DNA of 64,000 nucleotides from Poecilobothrus nobilitatus. Lineage: Eukaryota > Arthropoda > Insecta > Diptera > Dolichopodidae. Position numbers and translations under genes: made by a program. The stretch is from assembly GCA_947095535.1 (NCBI GenBank), contig OX352773.1, positions 131,593,781-131,657,780 on the forward strand, given 5' to 3'. Of the stretch, positions 1 through 11,345 are shown piece after piece; position 1 is the stretch's first letter; each line of letters starts with the position of its first letter. Below the pieces are notes generated by a model. It searched no databases and was not told the origin of the DNA. It worked only from the letters and a program-made list of their open reading frames with translations.

Positions 1-462
1 ATCAATAGCACATATTAAAGTTGGCGTTAAATATAATTGTAATGATTTTTTAAAGTTTTCATTAAAAACTTCAGTAAATAATTCAATGTCTTTTTGCTTA
101 ACTCTCTTAAGATTGTGTCGTTGCACTAAATCAAATAACAACATATTCATTTTTCCAATATCAACTAAACCTTCTTCAATCAATAAACCAATAAGTTCCA
201 TAGCCCAATGATGATGGTTGCTAAAACTATGTAAATTAAACTTTCCATTTTCAAATTGAAAATACTTTGTATAATTATGATGTTTAACGAAGAAATTATG
301 AAACACTTCATCTGCATGCGTTGGTAATTTAGATTTGTATATTGCCCATCCTTTAAATAGAGCAACCTTTTCTGGCAGAGTAAAACCTGTTCCATCAGTT
401 GATAATGATTGTTTTATAACTTCTTTTACTACAATCTGATTATTACTACTGGAATTAGACAT
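1..462 (-). CDS. Globin-like protein, 3' end beyond the window edge
   Basis: An uninterrupted reading frame of 154 codons runs from the ATG at 460-462 leftwards through base 1 with no stop, so the C-terminus lies outside the window. The protein has the insect globin layout: a Ser/Asn-rich N-terminal extension of about 25 residues, the helix A/B segment with Trp39, the CD-corner Phe68, a His83-85 triplet at the distal (E7) position and His116 at the proximal (F8) position, 32 residues after His84. It aligns along its whole length with the globin at 3052-3552 (shared EKVAL, helix A Trp, LIEEGL/LIEQGL, LSPTL/LTPTL), so the two are diverged tandem paralogues. Globins bind haem and oxygen; the role here is unknown. 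No intron is visible. Assignment rests on pattern recognition, not on a search. Confidence 0.8.
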   Translation of the reverse strand, partial: MSNSSSNNQIVVKEVIKQSLSTDGTGFTLPEKVALFKGWAIYKSKLPTHADEVFHNFFVKHHNYTKYFQFENGKFNLHSFSNHHHWAMELIGLLIEEGLVDIGKMNMLLFDLVQRHNLKRVKQKDIELFTEVFNENFKKSLQLYLTPTLICAID

Positions 463-2332
463 TTAAAAAAAAAAAATTAAAGTATACTAAAAAATTTTTG
501 CAGCAAATTTTGCACGAAAGTCGAAAGAAATTTAGAACTAAAAAATTTAGAGAACTAATGAAATTTTGACATATTTCGAAAGAAATTTTAAAATGACATT
601 TTATGTAAAACAAATTGATGTTTAAAAAGTTGATTTTTTAAATTTTAAATTATGTAAAAAACAGAGCGGTATATGCAAGAAATTTTATGCTTTTTTGGTC
701 AAAATGGCATTAATAAAACATATGTAAGTTTTAATAAACATGCAAAAAATTTTAAAATTTACTTTGAAAATTTAGAAGTTAAAAATTTCAATAGTTTTCT
801 TAAAATTACGGTTTTTTGAGAATCTTTTTCATCAACTTTCCTATAATAGTTAAGTGAAGACATAAAAAGACATATAAAAAATATAAATATATTTATGTAG
901 TTATAATGTTTTATTTAGCTTTAATTTTTGTATCCAGTCTTTAAAGCTTTTTCAACTTTTGTTGAGATTAACAATCAATGTTAGGCTTCAACTTCTTAGA
1001 TCTTCAAGTTCACAAATTTGTTAATATTTACCAACAACTAAATAATTATCAGGAGGATGCATGAGAATGAAAATGAGGATATTATGGATAATGTACGTAT
1101 GGATAAGTACAAATATTTTCTTATATTATTACAATTGATCTAAATTAATGCGCATTCAGTAATTACACGAGACGAGGCCTTATAACATCTAGAGTTTCTT
1201 ACATTGTCAAATTTACAATTTAATTTATTACTTATCCTTTAATATTTTTATATTTGAGTTATAAGGCATAGTAAAAATTAATATGTAAAATATGTTAATA
1301 TGCTAAATATTTATTTGTTAAATTTAGGATGTTTGGTTACAAGATATAAGCTAAAATTATTTTGATATTAATTATTTATTTGTTAATTTTTTAATTATGT
1401 GTTTACATTTCGCTATATCAATAATAGAAAAAGCAATAAAGTATTAATTGGGATGGAAGTTCATTTTCGGTTTCCTAGCTTTGAATTTAAATAAATTTGT
1501 AGTTTATAAAGTTAAGGAATGTTATACCAGATCAAATTAAAACATATTCACAAAAATTTCAGCTATATTTGTTAGAATATACTTAGGGCTTTTTTCAAAC
1601 TAAAACACATAAGTCTAAATAAAAAGTTGTCATACAAAATTAATTTTTTCACGGCATTATTTTTGCTTAAAATTGTATAATTTTATCACAAAGCATGCAG
1701 AACAACGATCGGTTAAAGTGAGAATAAAGCACATTTTCTAAATTTTGACTATTAAAATTTGAAACTTTATGCTACTTCAAAATACAGCACGATATCAAAA
1801 ATTCTTTATCAGGTCTCAAGTGTTTAAAAATAGAGAATTTTAACTTTTAACCACTAACATCCACACATCCATACCACAACGGAGTGGTAGTTGGTACAAA
1901 CATTTTTTACAAGATATAACTTTTACTTATTCTCTAGATCTTCTTCTAAGATCTTCTGCCTCCAAAAATATAAAGGTTTTGACTAAAAGCATTTCGCAGA
2001 TAATGAAGAAAAATTTTAATTTTATATAACGTTAAATTTGAATACCAAATTGTAAAAAATATAAATGTACAAGTACAAAATATTAAGTAAGGTATATTGA
2101 ATAAAATAAATTTATAATAATACAAAAATTGAAAGTTATAGAATAATTTGTTAGAGAAACTGGGAAAAATCAAGTCACACTTTTGTCAATTTTAAGGTAA
2201 CCCTATATTAATTAAAAAAGATTACTAGCACAAACAAAAATTTAATGTTAGAGCATTAATTTTTGTATATTACTTCAAAAAAATTTGGACAGGTGCCCAA
2301 GTTACAGGTTTTTAAAAATAGAGAATTTTCAG
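463..2332. other. AT-rich intergenic spacer between the globin genes
   Basis: No coding frame of note on either strand. The short frame at 1946-2173 on the minus strand is Phe/Tyr/Ile-rich and looks like AT-rich noise. The stretch around 1740-1900 (phrase aaaatagagaatttt) resembles the block at 2300-2340, so part of this spacer is probably an old duplicated repeat. Confidence 0.5.
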
Positions 2333-2382
2333 TTTTTGACCCCTTACAGCTCTTAAATGGAAGAACTGTAAGGGGTCAAAAA
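2333..2382. repeat. 17-bp perfect stem hairpin
   Basis: The arms at 2333-2349 and 2366-2382 are exact reverse complements, with a 16-nt loop. The core is GACCCCTTACAG paired with CTGTAAGGGGTC. It is followed by an (AAAT)n run to about 2404. A second, imperfect hairpin (CTGTAGC...GCTACAG) lies at about 2690-2720. Both sit downstream of the second globin gene on its strand and could be MITE remnants. Confidence 0.75.
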
Positions 2383-2404
2383 TAAATAAATAAATAAATA
2401 AATT

Positions 2405-2960
2405 TCCTGAAATGACTCATACTGATTTCCAAAGATCTAAGTCCTCTCCAAACTTCAAGCTTTTAAGTAAACCGTTTGAAAGATAGAAGGGCTCCTAATT
2501 TTAGCAAAAATTGAGTTCCACATAATTAAACATATTAAAACACCGCATGGTAAAGCCACATATTTACTTTATTCATATTTATAAAACCTATAAAAGCAGC
2601 TATCGTTTGGCGCTTTCAGATTGAAAATATGCCTTATAGAACCTGTGTTATAACAATTTAAAGATAACGCTTTTTCGAACTTTGTAGGGCTGTAGCTCCG
2701 TAACGGGAGCGGCTACAGAAAAAATATTTAGCGCCAATTGCCAAATTTGAAAATATACCTTGCTGCAAGATCTATTAATGGTTAAAATTGCATATTGTCT
2801 TATCTCAAGAAAAGAAAATTTTATAAACAGTCACACAGACAGAAGGACGGAAATAGAAAATTGAAATAATCACATTTCTCAAAAAATTGTGAAAATATGC
2901 TAAGCGTTCATTAGGATATAAAAATGAACCACAAAGATCATAAATTATTATAAAAAATAA
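2405..2960. other. Intergenic, repeat-like, no gene
   Basis: Locally less AT-rich than its surroundings, with a short GGACGG-type motif (2850-2862) and an imperfect hairpin at 2690-2720. It probably derives from a dispersed repeat. No open frame can be supported. Confidence 0.4.
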
Positions 2961-2965
2961 AAACA

Positions 2966-2971
2966 TTTATT
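2966..2971 (-). terminator. Candidate poly(A) signal of the second globin gene
   Basis: The reverse complement of TTTATT gives AATAAA on the minus strand, about 80 bases past the stop of the globin at 3052-3552. Such hexamers are common in AT-rich DNA, so this is only a candidate. Confidence 0.4.
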
Positions 2972-3051
2972 AAATGTAGTTAATATAATTTTACAAAATT
3001 AGTGAAATAACCAACGGATTTAGTTTATTTTGATAAATTCTAATATAAAAT

Positions 3052-3552
3052 TTAATTGTCGAATTGGTTGTTTATTATATTCATAAATTTATTAAAAGCA
3101 CTCATAAGTGTCGGAGACAAATATTTTTTTAATGTTGCACACAGATTATCATTCAATATTTTTGTCAATTGCGAAATATGAATTCTCTTAATTTTTGTTG
3201 GTAAATGTTGATGTTTTTTTCGCATTTGTCCAAATAATGCATTTAATTTCCCACAATCTTCAAGCCCTTGTTCAATTAATAAAGCTACCATTCGCAACAT
3301 CGAATTATGATGTGAACATAATTTATTTAAATCAAATCTTCCATTAGATTGAAGAAAAGTTTTTAAGTATTCTGGATATCGTCCAAAGAATTCTAAATAA
3401 ATTTCTTCAGCACGTACTAATAGTTTTGATCTGTAAATACTCCAAGCTTTGATAAGTGCAACTTTTTCTGATGATGTTAAACTGCTTTCATCTAGTAAAA
3501 TAAGTGAATGAAGTTTCTTCTTTTCATTTGCTGCATAGCATCCGAAAGACAT
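3052..3552 (-). CDS. Globin-like protein, complete, intronless
   Basis: A complete 166-residue frame starts at the ATG 3550-3552 and stops at 3052. Globin hallmarks are an N-terminal extension of about 23 residues, helix A with Trp37, CD-corner Phe66 (YLKTF), a distal His81/82 (SHHNS) and a proximal His114 (KKHQH) 32 residues later. Then come helices G/H ending near residue 160, so the length fits a single globin domain with a short extension. Family knowledge: globins reversibly bind haem ligands. The nearest resemblance I recognise is the divergent insect globins related to Drosophila glob2/glob3. The paralogue at 1-462 lies 2.6 kb downstream on the same strand. There is no intron, which would fit a retroposed or intron-lost gene. 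AT-biased but intact coding suggests a functional gene. Confidence 0.85.
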   Translation of the reverse strand: MSFGCYAANEKKKLHSLILLDESSLTSSEKVALIKAWSIYRSKLLVRAEEIYLEFFGRYPEYLKTFLQSNGRFDLNKLCSHHNSMLRMVALLIEQGLEDCGKLNALFGQMRKKHQHLPTKIKRIHISQLTKILNDNLCATLKKYLSPTLMSAFNKFMNIINNQFDN

Positions 3553-6060
3553 GTTAAGTTACAAAAATTAATTCAAAATAAATAGTTAGTAAAAATAAAT
3601 AGTAAATACTTAAAAATTTTAAATAAGAAGGTAAATTATCATTATAATTCGAAAAATAAAAAGTAATAGGTATAATTTAAGTATAAATATGAAATAATTT
3701 TTTTTCATTGTAGGTACATATTAGAAAATTTTTCTCATTGTATGTATTAGAAAATTCAAAATTGAATGACATATTTTCAGAATTTGATTTTAATCTTATG
3801 TTTCAAAAAATCAAAATTTTTAAAATAATTATTGATATACCTATTAATATATTATGTATATAATATATACTATTAATAAGTATGTATATATATATATATA
3901 TACAAATTAATACCAAAAAAACAAAATATATGTAGGTATAATCATGTATAACTATTTGAACGCTTCCCCATCGAATTTATTTAAAAGTACGTTTTATAAA
4001 ACTGACAATAAATGTTTAAAACACATAATTTTTATAATAATCTTAATGCTTATATTTGCTTAAAATAAATAATGCTTAACATATTTCTTTTTTAATTAAA
4101 GAAAGTTCGGAAAGCATTTATAATATAGTTTCAAAGCTTTCAAATTTTAACCTATAATACACTCATATTGTCGAGTCGATAAATACATAATATATAAAGT
4201 AAATAATAAGATAAAAACACGTTAATTTAAAAAAAACGCTAATTTAAAATTATTTAGGAAAAAGTAATAAGGCTGCTAAAACTTTTTTATTTTAAACAGA
4301 ATAATAATTACACCAAGACTGTTATTAAGCTCTAGGTATAGTATTTTCTTTTTTATTAACGATTAAGTATGTACTATGTATCTACACATACATAATTTGC
4401 AGATATCTGAAAATTATTTTAGAGGAAAATATTTTATTTTTTGATTTAACATGATTTAACTTATATAATATGTAGTTAATTTCAGGCATAATATAACATA
4501 TTTTCTTCACCTTTTCGTTAACCGATCTTTTGTATAGTAAATCAAAATGGCGTCTTAACATTTTAAAAAAGTAGCACACAACATTTTATGAAACAAATTT
4601 TTTAAATATTAAATATCTGTTGTTTAAAAACGTAGAAATAAAGAAACACTTCATACCTTTTTTATTCGAAATTCCTAAATAAATTATCCAAAATTTGTTT
4701 TTTGTCTTTATTTTTCTTTTAGTGTGGTTATAGATAGACGAAAAACCGGCAAATCCAAATATTATTTAATTAATTATTTACTAATTTTAATAAAATTTCA
4801 ATCACTTTCATTTGCCTAGCAATTATTTCAAAAAATAAATTAGGTAACGAATTTGAAATGCATATACATAAGTACATACGAACATCAATGGTCAAATTAA
4901 GATTTCATCACTTGCTAAGGTCACCAACAATTCAAAATGTATAATTTTTTTTATTCATAAAAATTAGTATACATTTTTTTGTATTTATTTTTTTTTATTT
5001 ACTTTTTTTTTTGAACTAATTTATATATTATATTATACTGCTTCTGAATTCTGATTTCTTTTTGAATTTTTTTTTTTTTTGCTTCTTTAAGTAACGCTAT
5101 AATTGCAAGCAAATACTTAATTAATTTAATTTTTTTAACATCAGGAAACGATTAATTAAAATTTATATTTCCATTTATTACGAAAATTAACAAATTTTTA
5201 TTTATTTAATTTAAATTAAAAATAATTTAACAAAATATTATTTTAATTTTTTTACAGTTCAAAACACAAAAAAAAACCACGATTCACCAATAATATGACA
5301 ACCGATTTGTACCAGATTTTTAAAATTTTGTATTTAAGATTTATAAAGAAAATTTTATTTTAAAAAAAGATAAAACAAAAAATACAAAAAATATTTTTGA
5401 AAATCAGGGATAAAATTTGAATCCAAAACCATAGAGCTAAATTTTAATTTTACTACAATCAAGTCCGTTCAAGACGAAATGCAAACAAGAACTGAAGAAA
5501 AAAAAACCAGAACTACAACGGCAACCAGCTGGTTTTCTTAATAAATTATTTTCAAGTTTGTTTTAAACAGTAGTTTGAATTGGAATTGGATTTGGAATAA
5601 AAAAACAAAATATGAAAGCTAAAACAAAAAATATATGTTGTAAAGCTTTTCATACTTTGTTGTTATTAACTTGTTTTATTTCATGTAAATATTGTTGAAT
5701 TTTAAACTTTTTTGTGGTTTAAATAGCAGAGCAATACTTAAGAATTAAATCCATTAAATATCTGAGGATTATATAAAAATTAACTTTCAAATTACAAAAA
5801 ATTTAAGAAAAATTTCTACGTGTGTACTGTGTACTAGCTTAATTATAGATATGTAGTTAATTAATTATATGAAATCTTATTTAAATAATAAAATGATCAT
5901 GACAACGACGATAAATTAATCTCTTTTTGTATGTATGTAAAGGAACATGAATTCCATATAAATAACCTCAAAAAAAAATATAAAAAAAAAATAAGCCCTA
6001 CTAAGTATACAATTTACGTTACCAAATGTATATAACACATTCCTTTATTGAATCAATTTT
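3553..6060. other. AT-rich intergenic DNA with a (TA)n microsatellite
   Basis: No supportable gene. A TA dinucleotide tract with interruptions lies at about 3837-3902. The minus-strand frame at 4382-4579 (65 residues) has no recognisable domain and low complexity. Numerous A and T homopolymers are present. Confidence 0.5.
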
Positions 6061-6062
6061 AG

Positions 6063-6190
6063 GGGACCTCGGTGATCTAGTTATTAAGCACATGGCATAT
6101 TAACCGAGATAGTGAGAATTTTTAATTGTAAGGAAAATTTTAACAAATCTATAAGTTCAGGCCTTACGACCTAATATATAATATAAACAA
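6063..6190 (+). repeat. Possible decayed tRNA-derived SINE
   Basis: The segment starting GGGGACCTCGGTGATCTAG resembles the 5' part of a tRNA-like SINE head with an A-box-like stretch, but I cannot find a good B box. It may be a degenerate relative of the SINEs at 22820 and 45743. Confidence 0.25.
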
Positions 6191-6344
6191 AACATTACAT
6201 ATTGCCCAATCCTATATCATTTGTAACGTATAACAATAACAGTATTTCGTATGACGTATAAAGTAATAAATAAATTTATCAATTTATCAATAACTGAAAT
6301 GGACGGAACTACATAATATTATGTATGACTAATAGACTATGAGT

Positions 6345-6490
6345 ATAATTTTATCTATTACAATATAAGATGAGCCACTCTCACAACGTGACCAAATTTT
6401 TTTTCTATGCTATTAGAAAAAAATAAAAAACGAGAAAATTGTAAGAAATAGATAATAATAAGATTTTATCATGTGAAAAGAAGACAAAAA
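6345..6490 (-). repeat. Terminal fragment of the P-type element family
   Basis: On the minus strand this matches the 3' terminal region of the P-type element seen at 24380-24520 and 12245-12370. The shared blocks are CACATGATAAAATCTTATTA, ATCTATTTC, TTTGGTCACG and GTGAGAGTG, then CTCAT, then ATTGTAATAGATA. It is non-coding. Confidence 0.6.
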
Positions 6491-7640
6491 ACCATAGATA
6501 TAATATTAATAGATAGGCAACATAACGAAAAAATTTCAGCCTCTTTTTGAGTAACAGCTGTTTTTGCATTATTTAGTTTCCCTCGCAAATATTTCCGCAA
6601 AAAGAAACTTTTGCTCTTTTTAAATTTTTTTATTTACAAAAATCAAAGTAAAATAAAAATTTGTTTGATTATTTAATATTGAATTCTGATTATTGACAAT
6701 GAACTCTTATTATAAATCATGAATTGTTCTTTGTAATGGCATTCTAAAATGAAATATATGTATATATATATATATACATATATATTTTCTAGTTAAAAAA
6801 AATTATAAATTAATGTATTTTCAAAACAATTTAACAAAAAATAAATAACTTATATATAACCCTTATCAGATATTTTACCTTTCAGATATAATACCATTAG
6901 GTTTTATTTAACTGTGATAATAGTACCTTTTTAATATTTTGTAATTTTTGTTTCATAAAATAAGAGAATCAACAATTTTCTGGAAGTTCTTTTAAATAAA
7001 GAAGTAATAATGTTAGTATTTATTGGTGAACAGTATTTTTATAAGTTGATAATATGGGATTGAATCTCATTTTGTCAAATCAAAATAATATGACACATAG
7101 CACTGAATACATAAAACTAGAGTATGAAGTTTTCTCTAACAATTTAGTTTAATGTATAACTGGTTCATGTATCTGAATCAAAAAAAATACTTAATTTCAA
7201 AATTAATAAAGCGTAAATTTCAATACTTACAACACAATAATATCGAATAATTTTTCTAAAATTCTCTAATCCAGTTTTGTTATCTTCTGGTTTAAATATA
7301 TATAGATATATATTTCCATATATTCGGTGGGAATTCTAATCTGTACTTTTCTTTTTATATTTTTTGTATCAATATCTATATTTTTCAATCCTGCTTCTTG
7401 TTCTGCTACTACTTCATACTACTTAACTAAAATCTAAATAAATACAAGTACTGCGGTCTGTGAATGCACATATTTGGTTTTAGAAGAAACTATTCTATAT
7501 GCTTGTACGCATAAATTGTACAAAATCTAAACAGCTGTTTTAGCTTTAGAGTAAAACTTATGTTAATTTTTGGCTGAAAATGCTTGAATATGAAATACAT
7601 TAGAATGAAAGAGAAGCTGCCAATCGGTGACCTGAATTAA
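6491..7640. other. AT-rich spacer, no gene
   Basis: It contains a TA-rich microsatellite at about 6757-6788. The block at 6505-6600 (GGCAAC..., AACAGCTG, TTTAGTTCC) weakly resembles 24580-24675, which flanks another P-type end. No coding frame can be supported. Confidence 0.45.
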
Positions 7641-7647
7641 GGCCCTG

Positions 7648-7915
7648 CGAAATAAAGCCTCCGAGGAGTTATTTCCCATTTAATGAGAAATAACGCCCTG
7701 GGCTTTTATTTCTCATAGTAATTGAGAAATAAAGTTCCCAAAATATGGGAAATAAAGCCCAGAGTTTTATTTCTCTTTTAAGTTGAACTACGACTTCTAT
7801 GAAAAATAAAATCCCGCGGCGTTGTTTCTCTTTCTATTGAATCTTCGACTTCTTAAGAAATAAAGCCCCAAGTTATGATTTCTCATTAAATATGTAATAA
7901 AATCCATTTTTGTAA
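7648..7915. repeat. Foldback array of a GAAATAAAGCC motif
   Basis: The motif GAAATAAAGCC and its complement GGCTTTATTTC recur about ten times in alternating orientation (for example at 7650, 7672, 7684, 7702, 7728, 7750, 7772, 7857, 7885), spaced roughly 15-40 bases. Single-stranded copies could fold into many stems. I do not recognise it as a known element. Confidence 0.7.
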
Positions 7916-8233
7916 TATTCAAACCTGAAAAAAATTTAAAAATATAAACATATATATAAGTAAAATATTAGATGTAAAACAATATGCATTTAATATTTAT
8001 ATATATTTGTTTATGCGAGATTCTATATTAGGAAACATATTTCAGTTGGTTAAAAAATCAAAGTTGATCCTTTTTCCAGAGTATTTTTGAATTCATGTAT
8101 GCGAGACTTTGGTTACAAAATCAGGATTGCCCTTTTTTTCAAAATCTTTATATATTTCTATTTCATTTTCTAAAATTATTTAATATCAAGTATTAGAGTA
8201 AATAACAACAATAAAAAAAAATGAAATAAGTTC

Positions 8234-8326
8234 GATAAAATTATTAAAATTAAAAATGAAATAAGTTCGATAAAAATATCAAATTTTATCGAATTTATTT
8301 CATTTTTTAATTTTAGTAATTTTATC
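8234..8326. repeat. Imperfect 42-bp stem hairpin
   Basis: The left arm 8234-8275 and right arm 8284-8326 are near-perfect reverse complements, with an 8-base loop. The left arm also contains a direct repeat of ATGAAATAAGTTCGATAAAA seen just upstream at 8221. Confidence 0.7.
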
Positions 8327-8351
8327 AATTAACAATTAATTTAACAATATG

Positions 8352-8417
8352 ATTAACAATTAATTTAATATTGTTGTTAATTAAATTATTAACAACAATA
8401 TTAAATTAATTGTTAAT
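8352..8417. repeat. Perfect 30-bp palindrome with 6-base spacer
   Basis: Arms 8352-8381 and 8388-8417 are exact reverse complements built from ATTAACAATTAATTT-type sequence. It is adjacent to the tail of the SINE at 8430-8541, so it may be an expanded SINE tail. Confidence 0.8.
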
Positions 8418-8429
8418 AATTAGTTAAAA

Positions 8430-8541
8430 AATAATTTATAATATATACGTTATTACGATATAAAAGTACTACATATTTTTTGATTTATATGACCTGACCG
8501 GGGTCAGGTTGGCGACTTAACCACTGCACCATGAGTCAGAT
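8430..8541 (-). mobile_element. tRNA-derived SINE (family 1), head shortened
   Basis: On the minus strand it begins TCTGACTCATGGTGCAGTGG (A box), followed by TTAAGTCGCCAACC and then GGTCAGGTCATATAAATC. The latter is also found after the tRNA head of the SINE at 45600-45743. The anticodon arm and B box are deleted in this copy. The body TATGTAGTACTTTTATATCG is shared with the 45.6-kb copy. Confidence 0.7.
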
Positions 8542-8544
8542 GAA

Positions 8545-8961
8545 TTTGATTTTGAAAAAGACAAATATAATGTTAAAAAGGATAAATTTGAAGTGAAAAG
8601 AGTATATTAGAGTCAAAATTCATAATTTAATAAAGATTTTAAAGAATCTGATATAAGACATAAAATATTAAGTGTTCAACATTTCTAAAGAATAAATATA
8701 ATATATTTTAAAATCCTATTTTGATTCCTCATACTTTTCCTTACAGCTTCAAATTATTTATTCCAGTAAATCGTTTTTAAAATTTTGGATTAAATATTTT
8801 AAAATAAAAAAAAAAAATTTTTTTTTCAATCTTAAAACTACTATTTATTTAAATTTATTTTGCGTTTTACACTTTCGACACACTTTTTACAGCAAAGTGA
8901 GATTTCATTTCCCAATTCTTTCATATTTTTTGTCTTCTTTTCACATGATAAAATCTTATTA
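8545..8961 (+). mobile_element. P-type element 3' region, interrupted by insertion
   Basis: From about 8615 this is co-linear with 24053-24410: the tail CATAATTTAATAAAGATTTT, then GATATAAGACATAAAATATT, the AGTAAATCGTTTTTAAAA block, and TTTTCACATGATAAAATC. It is the 3' untranslated part of the P-type element. The sequence resumes at 12245 after the inserted element, which shows this fragment was the target of that insertion. Confidence 0.65.
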
Positions 8962-8969
8962 GTTATTAC
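8962..8969. repeat. Target-site duplication, left copy (GTTATTAC)
   Basis: GTTATTAC directly precedes the element start at 8970 and is repeated directly after its end, at 12245-12252. Eight-base duplications are characteristic of the P and hAT superfamilies. Confidence 0.75.
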
Positions 8970-10139
8970 CGAGACTCACATCAATTATCAGGCCATGAAG
9001 TGCAGAGAGTAAAAGCAGAGTAAAAGCTTAATAAGGGGCCAGCTTTTAACAAATTTACACGCAGTCTTATGGAAAAAAATAGGGGGCCGACTATAAATCT
9101 TGAAATAACACAAAAACCATTTACTTTATTCAATTTGGTCCAAAGAAAAATTAAAGTCGCCTATTTTTTACGTAATTCATTAAAGAAAGGTATTTTAAAA
9201 TATAATGTTTTCATTCATAAATATTCATTTAAAAAATTTTCTTCATTTTAATTTTTTATTTTAAAAGCTTCTTAAGATAAATTGCCTCAATATCGTAATA
9301 GTATACGTCGAAACTAGTTTCATACTTTAAAATTTTGATACTTTAAAATCATGAATGTAGTTGTGAGAGAATGGCAATCGAGTCTCGCATACATTCAAAC
9401 AAATGACATTAAAATTTAATTTTAAAAGATTTTTTTTTGTTCTTATTATTTTGTTTTTTTTTTCGAAAAAATGCCCATTTTTAACAATTTTCATTACGAG
9501 TTTTCGTTATGAAATATTCCCCAAAATATGTCGAATTTTATATGAAAATAAAATTTGGAATCTTTCCTACAACATATCAAAAAATTAGCTTTCAACTCGT
9601 AATTTTAACTTAATATTTAATAAAATTACTTTTAGGTCTTTTTAGTTATTTTTTTCCGCTTGCTTTTTGACATTTGTAAAAGTAGAAGAAGAGAATTTTT
9701 TTTCAAAAAATAAGAGTGGGATTGAAAGTTTTATTTGAAAGCTTTTAACCATAACCTAAAATTTATATAAAAATTGTATGTGAAATGGGTGAGTACTTTT
9801 ATAATCAAATTGAGTTTTAATATTTTTAATTTTATTTAAACATTTTAAAAATGTCATATAATTAAAATTTAGAATTTTTTCTTTCCTCTTGTAAGAAAAT
9901 TAATTTTCAACTCGTATTTTTCAGCCATATTTCGAGCACATAAAAAAAGGGAGTCACAAATTCTGGTAAGCAAATTATTAAATATTTTGATACACTCCAT
10001 AAAAAAAAAGTAGTGGTGTAGGAGATATAAGTAATTTTAAATTTTTTTTTATACGATATAATTAATTAATTAATACTTATTATAATTAGTTTTGTTTGTT
10101 TTTTATGTTAAATTAGTTTTATAATTTTAAACAGAAAAT

Positions 10140-10725
10140 CGTATCTGAGCATGGACAATAAATTATTAATACATAAAGTGATATTTAGCAGCATTCTTTT
10201 CTACGCTTTCGCCGTATGGATGGATTCTGCAAAATCGCATTTACTTCTTTTACAAAGAAAGCAGAACTCCGTGCTAAAATTAATTCTAAAGAAAAACAGA
10301 TGCTTTTCAACCGCAAGGTTACATGAAATCGCCCAAGTGCCTACAAGTCAAGACAAAATTGATAGACTTTTACCAATTTTTCAAGAGAACTGCTTTAACA
10401 ATTCAAATCCTCTAATAAATAATATTTTTAGTATAATCTAAGTTAACTATATGTAAATTCTAAATTTAATAATTAGTCTATAGGTTAGTTTTAAGTATCT
10501 AGTTATAAGTCGTTAAAAAATGTGTCAGTAGGTTTTTTAGCCATTTTTGCTACACCAACTAAATTTTTTAATAATAAATATTAATTCTTTTCTCTTAATT
10601 TTAAGTCAAAGTTGAAAATACTCCTATTATAGTATGATTTTCTAAATTTGTAAATATTGGCTTTTTTGTACACAAAATTTTTTTTTTTTTTAAGACTTAA
10701 TAAATAAATAAATAAAATAAATAAT
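10140..10725 (+). mobile_element. Jockey-like LINE 3' fragment inside copy 1
   Basis: The 96-residue open stretch 10151-10441 reads as the C-terminal part of a Jockey-clade reverse transcriptase (YAFAVWMDSAKSHLLLLQRK, then LHEIAQVPT). This is the segment after the polymerase domain in which such LINEs carry the LQRKQN and Pro-Thr motifs. The 3' untranslated region ends at a (TAAA)n-type tail at about 10690-10725, typical of a LINE 3' end. It is 5'-truncated and nested in the DNA transposon. Confidence 0.65.
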
Positions 10726-10929
10726 TTTGTATTTACGGTTTTTTTGTTTTTTATAAATTATTATATTTTTTTGTCTTTTATCTTATTTTTTTATATAGCC
10801 CTTTTTAATTTTTTATACATATAAACTCTGTAAAATGAAAATGAAACTAATATTATTTTATATTTTTTACAAAATGATAATTATTTCGGTTGCAACTTTA
10901 AATTTAGAATTATCATTGGTTATCAGTTT

Positions 10930-11345
10930 GGAATACAAATGATAATAAAAATAGATTTTCGAGAGACACTTTCAATGCTTTAGTATTCACTACTAAAACA
11001 TTAATAGATTTAGTTCATCTATCCTTAACGGAGCTTCAAATGGACTATGTTTTATTAGGCAAATTACAAACTGATTCTTTAGAAAATAGATTCCGTTTAT
11101 ATCGTTCTCTAGCTGGGTGCAATTTTACTTTGACGAACTTAACAGAGGAGGTCTTTCTTTACCGACTATCAGACAAATTATGTTTTATTTCATACGACAG
11201 CAATTTTTTAGGAGATTTTACGGGAAACAAATTTAAAAAAAAATTTCTTTGAGCAAAGTAATCAAAAAAGAATACTAATTGAAGTGACGTTAAATAGTCT
11301 TTGTTTGGGTATGAATGACATTGATTTGGAATCGACGTGTAAATG
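10930..11345 (+). pseudogene. P-type transposase C-terminal remnant, copy 1
   Basis: The frame reading through FNALVFTTKT, then YVLLGKLQTDSLENRFRLYR and SLAGCNF (frame 11040-11252, extended upstream to about 10955) matches the conserved 'LLGKLQTD-LE-RF-YR-L-G-N' segment of P-element/THAP9-type transposases. That segment lies near the end of the RNase H-like catalytic domain. After a stop at 11250 a shifted frame reads ILIEVTLNSLCLGMND and a CKCG motif. No N-terminal DNA-binding or catalytic part remains, so it is inactive. Confidence 0.65.

Noticed and set aside
4382..4579. 65-residue minus-strand frame as a small gene
   Set aside because: Low-complexity AT-biased sequence without domain, conserved partner or signal; not distinguishable from chance.
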